Of a DNA stretch of 64,000 bases, positions 25,301 to 37,300 are shown piece by piece. Position 1 is the stretch's first letter, and every line of letters begins with the position of its first letter. The DNA is from Amphiura filiformis (lineage: Eukaryota > Echinodermata > Ophiuroidea > Amphilepidida > Amphiuridae), in contig NC_092629.1 in NCBI RefSeq assembly GCF_039555335.1, positions 4,173,912 to 4,237,911 of the forward strand, in the 5' to 3' direction. The notes beneath the pieces are model-generated. The model searched no databases and had not been told where the DNA came from. It was given only the letters and a program-made list of their open reading frames with translations. Both the position numbers and the translations under genes were made by a program.

Positions 25301-28300
25301 CGTTTATATTTGTTCTACAGACTATACTACTACTGACATTACGACAAGTATGGCCGACGATTACACAATGCATGCAGCAGGAAGTATGGTTGCTTTTGGT
25401 ACTCCAATAACAGTAACACCTGCAGATGACGGACTTGGCGAAGGTGCGGAAGCTTTTGATGTAACAATTATAGCTGATGCAGCAGTTCCGGTCGAATACA
25501 CTCTGTGCACTCCGTCAACAGCTACAGTATTTATCTTGGATCCAGTAGCAGCTGCAGCAGCACCAGGTGTGTGTGCAATATCAGTGGTGGGATAATTTTG
25601 GTGTATATTACGTGCTATGATTATGTTCAATTATGAAATTATGTTCATTATTAGGTTTGAAGTGTCCTACACAAGGCAGATGTTTCTCTTATGGTTTTTG
25701 CTACGAGCCTTTTTCTGACATGCTCTTCTTCCTTTTTCTTTCTTCTTAGACAGTCGCCAAATAAAGCAAACATATGAGCTGGAAAGAATTCAAAAGAGTG
25801 CTCGTAAGACCATAGCGGGCTTCAATAATTACAAATCATATTCTGTTGCATTCAATACATGTGGGCTTAATTCTTTGCAAGAAAGAAGGGAGGATCACTG
25901 CCTTAAATTTGCCAAAAGCCTTGGTGACAATGAAAGAACAAATCATTTATAGCCGCCGACCAGATTCGCCATCCATGGTAGAAACTTGAGAAATAGCCAA
26001 TTGGCTTCAAAAACAAACAGTGACTACCCCCCTAACAGCTTCCCATTGCACCTGGGTGGTGTGAGGCAAGCGAGGCATAGCGCATTGCCCAATGGCGCAA
26101 CACGGTGGTGGGACGGGGAATCGAACCCACGCGTGTCGGGCAAGCTCACAGATTATGAGTCCAAGGCCGTAACCACTGAGCCACCGTGCCCTCAAATGTA
26201 TATTGTCTCTCTCCTTAGTCCAGTCGAACATTGGCTGGACTATTTTTTAAACGTTCGTTCTTACCGTGGTCCAACTGCTGGCCCAAGCTTCATTGTGGAG
26301 GATCATTTTGTGAAAATCTACAAAAAACTACTCTTATTCTCAATTACGTGGTACGACACCATGGAACGAATTTCATTAGAGCTGTGCACGTGTTGGGGTC
26401 AGAGGTCATGTAGGGGTTATATTGGTAATTTTGTGATAATCTTTATGCTAATCCTACTCTTAACTACACGCTATGACCAACAAACTTACTTAGAAGAACT
26501 TCTGGCCCAAGCATTAGAGAAATGTTCATATGTCGGGTTCAAAGGTCATGTTGGGGTTATTATAAGAGGTCACTTGTGAACATTTTCAAAATGATACTAG
26601 CATTGAAATGACTATAATGCAATGACCACCAAACTGTGTCATTTTTTAAAATGTTGTCAAAATGTTATTGTTTAATTTTTCAAATATTTTGTCAGCACTC
26701 AAATAACATAATTAGTATAATAAATTCAAAGAAATGTTTTGGAATATGTTATGAAACCGACGTTTTATATCCTTTATATAACCCGACATTTAAACGTTTT
26801 CTGGCAGCATTTTCTAACCTTTTTACGAATAATGTGGAAGACTTTTTGTGTTTGCTGAGTATGTAAAAAATAATTACATAATTTGCGTCATCCCATCTAA
26901 AAATACTAACAAATATATTTTTTTGTTTTGGTAGTGCCTTGCATTTCATTTGCAAAATCCAGCTACTTTGTAACAGAAGGTGAGGAAGCATCCATAGGAC
27001 TTGTGATTTCCAACGTAGACGCTGCAGTGTTGCCTTCTGTTAGTATAGGTAAGGTTTTACATTGATATGTAAGGTTCAGATTGCTGAAAATGATTTAAAT
27101 AAAATTGACGACTCCACACTCGAAAAGCATGTAGGTATCGAGGTTTTAACCAAAACCTAAATTGCGCGCGTAGTGGAATTCGATGCGCATCCTTGAATAA
27201 AGTGCGTGCTTTTCAGTCGTTCATACGTACGCACTAACCGGTAAGTACTTAGTCTATCACATTCACTGACTGCACATTAGTCCAATAATTCGTGATAAGC
27301 CAAGTTTCATGTCTTGACCGTGGATCGATATTCCACTATATTAAAGTAGGCTTACGTCCCGGTACGCTTGTTCATTTTCTGCATGGCTGTTTCTGTTATG
27401 AACTTACGCCCCTCTGAATTCAAGCGCATAAAATAATAATAATAATAATAATAAGGCATTTATAGAGCGCAAGTAACAAGGTCTCAGTGCGCTTTACAGT
27501 AAACTCTTACTCTACAACAGCAAAATAGATATATAAAATACACAGAGAGCATTTTTAAAATCTTACACTACAGAAATTTATCCTAGACAAAAGTGATAAA
27601 ATACGCAAGAGCAATATATACATAAGTCATGCAAGTAAGAACATAATAAAAAAAACAAGCTAAAAACAGATAAAAAGTCAGAGTCCAGATGGCCAGCATC
27701 GACACAATTGCACCCAAAAAAACACATGAATTAAACTTGCAGGTATTTCACAGAAAATAAATGAGTTTTTAGCCGCGTCTTGAAGACTGTCACAGTTGGT
27801 GAAGAGCGAACAGTGAAAGGCAGATTGTTCCAAAGGGTGGGAGCAGCAGTAGCGAAGGCTCTATCACCATAGTATTTGGTGGATGACTTGCGAGTATAAT
27901 CTAGAAGCAGTTTGGATGACGGCCGGGTATTGTAACTAGGCTTGTAAAGCAAGATGTTTTCAGCGATGTAAACAGGCGACATGCCGTGAACAGCCTTATA
28001 GGTGAGGAGAAGCAGTTTGTATATTGTTCTTTCATGTATAGGGAGCCAATGGAGTGTTTTGAGAACAGGAGTGATGTGTTCATGACGCGATATCCTGGCA
28101 ACAAGTCTAGCGGCAGTGTTTTGCACTCGCTGGAGCCTGTTGATCTCGTGCAATGGTAAGCCAAACAGGATGGAGTTGCAAGAATCAAGGCGAGACGTTA
28201 CGAGGGCGTGCACAAGCCTAGCACAAGTAGCAGAGTTCAAGAAAGGACGAATTTGTCCAATTCGGCGGAGAGCAGCATGAGCACTCTGGCATACGCTGGA

Positions 28301-31300
28301 GATGTGGTCACTCATGGACAGATTGTGATCAACTTTGACACCGAGATTCCTAGCGGATGAAGAAGCGACAATCTCTGAGTCACCAATGGTGATACGCGGA
28401 GGTGGAAGGTAGGACGTAGAGAATCGCGAGGTAAAGTGGACAAGCTCTGTTTTAGCGTCATTAAGAACAAGTTTATTTTCCACTGCCCAGCGTTTAACAT
28501 CCTCGATGCATTTCTCAATACGATGTAAGGCTTCATCCCTATCTTTAGGATCAAAAGTAAGGAACAGCTAGGTGTCGTCAGCATACACAATTGTGCCAAC
28601 TCCATGACTAATGATGACATCCTGAAGTGGGGCACTGTAGAGTGAGAACAACATGGGTCCGGCTACAGAGCCCTGGGGGACTCCCCACTTGAGATTGGCT
28701 CTATTTGAAGGAGAATCGCCGATGACGACAGACTGAGTGCGTTCCGTTAAGTACGACTTAAACCACTCTAAGGCTTTGCCCGTAATTCCATATCTAGACG
28801 ACAAACGACGATGTAAAATAGCATGGTCAATAGTGTCAAATGCACTAGAAAAATCCAGCAACACCAGAAGAGCTTCTTTGCGTTCGTCTAACGCACATAA
28901 CACTTCGTTTATGACAGAAAGCAACGCGGTTTCTGTACTGTGGTGGGGACGATACGCACTCTGAGCTCTGGTATGAAGTCCGTTGGTGGTCAGATAAGAC
29001 TGCACTTGGTTAATGACCACACGCTCAATGAGTTTACCGAGATATGGCAAGTTGGAAATCGGGCGATAATTTGCAAGAGTTTCAGGGTCAAGTTTCGCTT
29101 TCTTCAGAAGAGGGATCACATTAGCATGCTTGAGAGCAGACGGAAAGTCACCAGATGTTATGGACTTATTCACAATCTGTGTCAGCACAGGTAATAAAGT
29201 ATCAACACAATCTTTGAAGATGCACGCGGGGAGTGGATCTAGATTGCAAGATGTAACAGTTGACGAACGGATGACTTTTAACAAGTCATCTTCAGATACT
29301 TCACTGAACGACTTAAAAGAAGTTGAGCAAGGAACAGCGAGATCATCCACGAAGTATGTTGCAGGAGAACTATCAAGGCGCTGGCGAAGACTTTCAATTT
29401 TCTGATGGAAGAAGTCCGAGAAACGATTTGCAAGTTCACCAGGAGACTTATGCGAAGGAAACATAATCTCATTTTTCGGAACAGATAACTTGTCAATGAC
29501 ACGGAAGAGATCCTTTTGCTCCGCGTTCTCAATTTCCTTTCGGTGGTACGACGTCTTTGCATCTTTCAACAACGTGGTGTAAGTCTGACACTGTTCCTTA
29601 TAAAGCTCTTTGTGAACTGTTAGACCCGAAGATTTGTATTTCCGTTCACGGCGTCGCTTCTCCTGCTTTGCGGCACGAAGAGCATTGTCATACCACGGAG
29701 CATGCGGGCGAAGGATGATGTTGCGCTCCACAATCCCGGTGAGTTCAGTCTTCACTGACAATGTGTACGCATGATGGTTCCAATTAGGGGTACTTTTCAA
29801 GAAATGTCCGCGGAATTTTCGAGGACAAAATTGTTCGCGATTGTCCAAATTAGGGGTGTTTTGGAGCCAAATTGTCCTTGAAATGGAAAATAGGGTGTAT
29901 TTCTAGGACTTTCGTCCGCGTTTTACCGCTACAGTTTTCGTTATTGTCCTCATTTCCCCGTGAAATAGGGGGGAAATTCAAAAGCGTCCTTGAAATGGTA
30001 AAAATAGGGGTATTTATTTCGGAAAAATTTCCTCGATTCCTCGTAATAAGGGGGTGAAATGAAAATGCGTCCTCAAAATGATAAAAATAGGGGAGGTATT
30101 TGGGGGCAAATTTTCCTTGATTTCGCGCAAAATAGGGGGTAAAATTGCTGCAAATGTCCTCGATTCCCCGTGAAATAGGGGTCATTTTCAAATCCTGGAA
30201 CGGTCATAAGTCCTACCTTTAAATACAAATTGAACCCACCGGGTCCACAATAGGGGCATGATCGTCGATAGTGTCACGTAAGATACAGTTATACCGGTTT
30301 GTTAAAGTATCAAGATTGTCAATACAACCCTGCAAGAGGTCGGAAGCAGCGATGTCCTCACAAAACTGGTTGGCATCAACATCACGAAGTTTTCGTCCGC
30401 GAACAAGTTTCCTAGCAGGGGGTGGTCGAGCAATCCGAACGGAACACCTCACAGCAGAGTGATCAGATGGGAGATCATTATGAATTGATACTGCAGACAC
30501 AAGGTCATCATCTTTGTGAGAGATGAGAAGATCCAGAGTATGCTTGCGCTTGTGGGTGGGGCCGCTGACGTGTTGGACGAGGTTGTGAGAGTCCAAGATG
30601 TTAATGAAGGCAGCAGCTTCACGTTCTTCTGGAGTGTCAACATGGACATTAAAGTCCCTGGCTAGAAGAACTTTTGATGACGTCGCAGTCAATGTTTCAA
30701 GGAGCGATGAAAATTCGTCAAGAAAAACAGAACTTTTAAAGCTATTCTTGGTATTGGCAGGCGGTCTATAGACAACAACTAATCTGAACGAATTAGAAGG
30801 TGATGTAATCTGCACATCCATATGTTCAAAGTTTGTGAAGTCAAGAGTGTTGTTATTTTTGACTTCCAATCCTTTACGAACCAACAAAGCAACTCCTCCG
30901 GCTTTGCCTTTCAGGCGAGGTTTGCTTTAAAGGGAAAAATGGGGAAGAGTGTTTTGAATGTCAGCAATAGCACGATTGTCGCGATCACTACCAGTAAGCC
31001 ATGATTCTGTAATGGCGAAGACATCCAAATGATTCTGGATAATAAAGTCACATAAGGAAGCAGTTTTTTTCTTGCAAGAACGTGCATTCCAAGCTGCAAA
31101 TTTAATAGGTGCATTATGGGTGCTATCTCTGGCCAGTGGTATAGACACAAGGTTACTGAAGTTTGGTTTTGGGGCACGGCGAGCATTGCATTTTGATTTT
31201 CTGGTTTTAACATAAGTCTTAATAGATTTCTTTTTATGACGACCACCTCTATATCCTCTAATCTTAGGTCGAATAATCTTGATTGCATTATTAGTCACAG

Positions 31301-34300
31301 TTTTTAAAGGAGATGATGACACATGTGTGTTAAAGCAGAACGGTCTCATTGTGATCGAAGCTAATCAGGTGAAAGTCGATAAGTCGATATGAAGTCGACA
31401 CGAAGTCGATACGAAATCAACACATTATAGCATACATGGCGTTTACTATACTGATACTGTACATAGTACTCACGATGAATCCAGTGCAAAAGATGAATAT
31501 TTGTTTCAAAAATCACACGAAAATGACACATAAATCCAAAGTCAAATGTAGGTCATAATTGGCACAGTATAATACAAAATCCAATCACACAGCAGTTTAT
31601 ACAGAAAACGAGACGAAATCAGTTGAAATAGGCAAAAAATCGGGAGCACAAAATTAATACCGCAGTTCGAGATCAGCGCCATACATCGAGATCAGCGCCA
31701 TACATTGAGAAAAAAACCTTTGGCTAACCTTAAACACATTTCACGAGCGTTTCTTTGTAGAATGATCAAATTATAAATGGAAGGAAACAATTTACTGTAA
31801 AATGTTATATCTCTTTTTGGATAGCTTTTACCGCTACACCTGCATCGGCCATTGCTACAGATTACACAGTAGCTTCAAGTCCAGTTGATGTTACAGTCCC
31901 GGCTGGAGCGATTTTAGTAGAAACAATAACCGATGACGTTAATGAAGGTTGTGAAGCGTTTCAAATATGTATCGATCAACCTACAAGCCCGACTGACTAC
32001 AAACTCGACACTCCGTCGGATGTCACAGTATGGATATGTGATGCCGCAGATATGACAACTGTTCCGGGTAGGTATTCACCAATTTTTACTCATTTTTTCA
32101 CGTAACGAGTTGGCTTTTGCCATGCTTCCGTTTTTTGTTCACAACGCGTCCGTCGTATGTTGCCAATGTTTATCCCTACACTCCTTTTGCCAACCACAGA
32201 ACTGTTATGGTTGAAATAAAGACTCAGACTCCTCTCCCTGTGAAACCACCAAGAACTGTTTATCTCTGGAACAAAGTAGACGAGCAAAGTATTAAGAAAG
32301 ATGCACAAGATTTCGCTAATGAATTTCTGGATAGCAAACCGGAAGACTTGACTGTAAATGAAAATTGGTGCACCTTTAAACTACTATTTCCAACTTGGTC
32401 AAGAAACATGTTCCAAATAAGCAAGTTAAAGGACATCAACGCCCGCCCTGGTTTACACAAAACCACAAAAGACTTTGTAGAAAGAAAGGACGCTACTACT
32501 TGAAGGCCGTGGAGCACAACGACCAGAAACACTGGGACAAATTTAAGACAATTAGAAAAGAAGTTGACAAGGAACTTCGAAAAGCCAGCAGAGAGTATGT
32601 TGCTGACCTTTCAGCCGCTGAAGACACAAAGAAATTCTGGAACTACATTAGATCCCGTAGAAAAGATAATGTTGGCATTCAGACATTGAAGATCGGAAAC
32701 GAGACATTTGTTGACGACCAATCCAAAGCTGATAAACTAGCTGACCAATTCCAAAGTGTGTTTTCAATTGAAGATCCCAATCTTCCTTCATTACCAACTA
32801 GTCCATACCCAGATATCCCTGACATTGAAATCACCGTTGATGGTGTTGAGAAACTTCTTTCGTCGCTTCAGACAAATAAAGCTGTTGGGCCGGACTTCCA
32901 AATGCTGCATTGAAAATTGCTTCAGCTGAATTAGCACCAGCCCTGCAGTTCATTTTTGAACAGAGTTTGGACCAAAGCACATTACCTGACGACTGGAAGA
33001 GAGCGAACATTTCACCCATTCATAAAAAAGGGCCAAAGTCAGACCCGGCAAACTATCGCCCCATCTCGCTGACTTGTGTCTGTTGCAAGCTGATGGAGCA
33101 CATCATTGACAGCCAGATTATGAAGATTCTCAGTTCCCAAAACATCCTCACAGAAGCTCAACATGCATTTAGAAAATCTAGATCATGCGACATACAACTC
33201 ATCGCAACTCTTCATGACCTGACACCAAACCATAATAATCATCAGAAGACTGACATCGCCAGATTATGAGTCCAAGGCCGTAACCACTGAGCCACCGTGC
33301 CCTCAAATGTATATTGTCTCTCTCCTTAGTCCAGTCGAACATTGGCTGGACTATTTTTTAAACGTTCGTTCTTACCGTGGTCCAACTGCTGGCCCAAGCT
33401 ACATTGAAGTTGTGCACATATACATGGTCAAAGTTCATGACGGGGTTATTAAGGATCATTTTGTGAAAATCTACAAAAAACTACTCTTATTCTCAATTAC
33501 GTGGTACGACACCATGGAACGAATTTCATTAGAGTTGTGCACGTGTTGGGGTCAAAGGTCATGTAGGGGTTATATTGGTAATTTTGTGATAATCTTTATG
33601 CTACTCCTACTCTTAACTACACGCTATGACCAACAAACTTACTTAGAAGAACTTCTGGCCCAAGCATTAATAGAGAAATGTTCATATGTCGGGTTAAAAG
33701 GTCAATCATGTAGGGGTTATTATAAGAGGTCACTTGTGAAAATTTTCAAAATGCTACTAGCATTGCAATGACTATATGCAATGACCACCAAACTGTGTCA
33801 TTTTTTTTAAATGTTGTCAAAATGTTATTGTTTAATTTTTCAAATATTTTGTCAGCACTCCAATAACATAATTAGTAGTATAATAAATTCAAAGAAATGT
33901 TTTGGAATATGTTATGAAATCGACGTTTTATATCCTTTATATAACCCGACATTTAAACACTGGCAGCATTTTCCAACCTTTTATGAATAATGTGGAAGAC
34001 TTTTTGTGTTTGCTGGGTATGTAAAAAATAATTCCATAATATGCGTCATTCCATCTAAAAATACTAAAAAATATATTTTTTGGTTTTTGAAGTGCCTTGC
34101 ATTTCATTTGCAAAATCCAGCTACTTTGTAACAGAAGGTGAGGAATCATCCATAGGACTTGTGATTTCCAACGTAGACGCTGCAGTGTTGCCTTCTGTTA
34201 GTATAGGTAAGGTTTTACATTGATATGTAAGGTTCAGATTGCTGAAAATTATTTAAATAAAATTGACCACTCTAAACTCGAAATGCATGTAGGTATCGAG

Positions 34301-37300
34301 GTTTTAACCAAAACCTAAATTGCGCGCGTAGTGGAATTCGATGCGCATCCTTGAATAAAGTGCGTGCTTTTCAGTCGACTGCACGTTAGTCCAATAATTC
34401 GTGATAAAAATCAACGAGATGCTTATTGCATCTACTTTCACTGCGCACAGAAAATTAACTTGATATTAAATATCAGTTTTGCGTGTTTGTTCGGCTCTAT
34501 GCTGAGATTTTCGGCTCAAATAATTAGCTTCTTTCAGGTCTTCGTCAATCGTTCGTGTAATAGGCCTACACTACGGCACATTTATTCCGCGGTTGAAATC
34601 GCTGCAGGAAAATTGCCGTTGCGTTTGTTGTCAGATAAATACTGGTCTATAAACGTATCATAGCATTCGCATTTTTCTTTATTTCACGCATTTTTCTTTA
34701 TTTGACGAGCTTTTTGTTGAAATTTAGTTATGTGCAAAATAAAGAAAGATGGTTATACAAAATAAGGCTTTTAACATTTGTTTCACATCAGTAGTATATT
34801 CGGGTCCGACGTTATCGCCCTATGTGATTTCCGCAACAATAATTTACAATTTAAGGTTACACAAAGAAACGTATAAAAGACGTATTAAGTTGTTCTCTAA
34901 ATCCAAGTTTTCTCAATTAAATATCGCAGTGTAAGAAATGTTGGTGCGTTGGATGTAGATTTAAATTGTTTTTGTGTTATTATACAATTTTTTTAGATTC
35001 CGTTTTCAAATTTTTCGTTAATATCCTTCTTACGCACACCATGCAAAGGAGACCAAAAACGCGTTCCATGCTATTTTTTTTTTTTCAAATGTGTGCCCCA
35101 TAAAACCACTCCGAGTGAGTGCTTTTTCCTTTTTTGTATTGTGCTACAAACCGATCAAAGAAATAATGTCACCATTTATTAGAACTAAATATAGTACTGA
35201 TTCAATTTTAGAAGCTCGTTTTGGGGGAAAATGTTGGAGAATTTGCATGAGAAAAAACTGGTTTGTGAAATTATCGATATCTTGATTACGGGACGTTGAT
35301 TTAGACATTATTTCTCAACATTCTGCTAATTGCTATTCCATTTGATTTTTACTCCTAATTGAAGCTAGTATTGCAAAAAACCGAGGTTTTTCTCCATCAG
35401 TTCGTCCAAACTTTCAGCGCCGAGGTTTATTCTAAGAGCCATTATGCGGACGCGATTGTAATCACGTCATTGCATCAAATTATAATTATATATCCGCTTC
35501 GAGGACAAGCAATTGCGGAAGCTGATTTATGGCCGAGTGGATAGAGCGTTGCACTATGGATCTAATACGAATCGTTTTTAGGGGGTTCGAGTCCCCGTGT
35601 TGCTGAATTTTGGTTTTTTTCCCTCTTTTCTCATTTTTTCTTCTGTTCTTCCTTCTTTTCTTTCTCCTTTTCCATTTCTTTTTTTTTTTCTTTCTTTCTT
35701 TCTTTTTTTCTTTCTCTCTCATTCTTTCTTTTTTTCACCATTTCTTTATTCTTTCTTGCTCGTTTCTTTTTTAGTTTTTATATATTTGATTGATTCGCTG
35801 ACTGCAGTGATTGATTGTTTTTCACTTTATTTAATTCTGAAATTTGTAGGCCTGCTAAATCTGTCTTGTTGAATATTCCCAAATTCGATTTATAAATAAT
35901 TGCTTTGTGATATTGTTGTTGATGTTGTTGTTTTGCCCTATTACATTGTAATCAAGGGAATATAGCAGCATTGATTTATTTCATCAAAGATATCAAGGCT
36001 ATATAAATTCAAAATCAACACATTTTCCAGACGGTGGCGTAGCTTCATGGGGCGGTCATGGGAGCCAGAGGAAGCGCCCCAATCGATTTTAAAATTTATA
36101 AAATTGCCGAAAACGGCTTGTGCAACCCCCCCCTTCCCCGACTCACGAGCTCCGGGCACGAGCTGAGCCAAGTTTCATGTCTTGACCGTGGATCGATATT
36201 ATACTATATTAGAGTAGGCTTACGTCCCGGTACGCTTGTTCATTTTCTGCATGGCTGTTTCTGTTATGAACTTACGCCCCTCTGAATTCAAGCGCATAAA
36301 AAACCTTTGGCTAACCTTAAACACATTTCACGAGCGTTTCTTTGTAGAATGATCAAATTATAAATGGAAGGAAACAATTTACTGTAAAATGTTATATCTC
36401 TTTTGGATAGCTTTTACCGCTACACCTGCATCGGCCATTGCTACAGATTACACAGTAGCTTCAAGTCCAGTTGATGTTACAGTCCCGGCTGGAGTGATTT
36501 TAGTAGAAACAATAACCGATGACGTTAATGAAGGTTGTGAAGCGTTTCAAATATGTATCGATCCACCTACAAGCCCAACTGACTACAAACTCGACACTCC
36601 GTCGGATGTCACAGTATGGATATGTGATGCCGCAGATATGACAACTGTTCCGGGTAGGTATTCACCAATTTTTACTCATTTTTTCACGTAACGAGTTGGC
36701 TTTTGCCATGCCTCCGTTTTTGTTCATACTACTATGCTCGTCGTTATTGGTCTTACTAACAAAAACCAATAGAATGAAGGATTTAAACTGGTTTGGGGAT
36801 TTTATCCACTATTTTTCATTGGAATTAAGAAAGAATACCTTTAATGGGTGAGAACATCAACCAATAAACGGTAACCCTAACCCAAACTCTAACTTAACCC
36901 TAACTTTACGCTATCTGACGGTGGCACCAGTGTCATATAGGCTAACATGATTTTTGGTCGGGCGAACTAGATTCTGTAATTTTAATTACAGAATGTATTG
37001 CATGAAAGCAATAAGATTGCCATAAACTCATCAGCCTCTGATTAAATGGGGATGGAACTAGTGGCGACTTTTTAATTTGGCTGTGTTTATTTTGTGTTAC
37101 TACTAAGGAGAATACAACCCCTTTCTTAATTTCATTTTTGCTACCGTGTATTCAGAGACCATTTCAAGGTCACACGAGCTCGTGAATATTAATGAGGGGG
37201 AGTGGCTAATTTACGAGTGAAGTGGCTTTTACGGAAATATGTGCCATTGTTTTAATTTATAGAGAGCGAATACTGCCTTGATGGAACAGTGTACACAGTT

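Larger units (their letters stand above)
26149..32141 (+). repeat. Segmental duplication, copy 1 (exons 8 and 9)
   Basis: The sequence from CAGATTATGAGTCCAAGG to TTTTTGTTCA is shared with 33,260-36,726, including both exons and flanking introns. Copy 1 carries a LINE at about 27,434-31,709 that copy 2 lacks, and about 46 extra bases near 27,222. Copy 2 has about 50 bases near 33,405 that copy 1 lacks. Confidence 0.85.
34408..36165. mobile_element. 1,758-base insertion in duplicate copy 2
   Basis: Copy 1 reads GTGATAAGCCAAG without interruption, whereas copy 2 has 1,758 bases between GTGATAA and GCCAAG. The insert contains a block (34,860-34,960) found inverted at 40,748-40,850, a tRNA-like head near 35,528 and a long pyrimidine tract. 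No clear terminal repeats are seen, so it may be a composite insertion, or copy 1 may have lost it. Confidence 0.6.
33260..36726 (+). repeat. Segmental duplication, copy 2 (exons 10 and 11)
   Basis: A direct copy of 26,149-32,141 without the LINE: the A-run at about 36,297-36,302 is the empty site. It has its own extra 1,758 bases at 34,408-36,165. Exon identity is about 99% over 357 bases by eye (four differences). Confidence 0.85.

Noticed and set aside
25986-26579. 197-codon ORF, with a 154-codon relative at 33,307-33,771
   Set aside because: The first part runs backwards through a tRNA-derived element, and both lie in the duplicated intron repeat. Indels between the copies do not respect codons.
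29850-30191. 113-codon minus-strand ORF
   Set aside because: It is a product of the minisatellite inside the LINE; the repeated TPIF/RGNED pattern reflects the DNA repeat.
35486-35872. Lys/Glu-rich (minus) and Phe/Ser-rich (plus) ORFs
   Set aside because: Both are translations of the 170-base pyrimidine tract.
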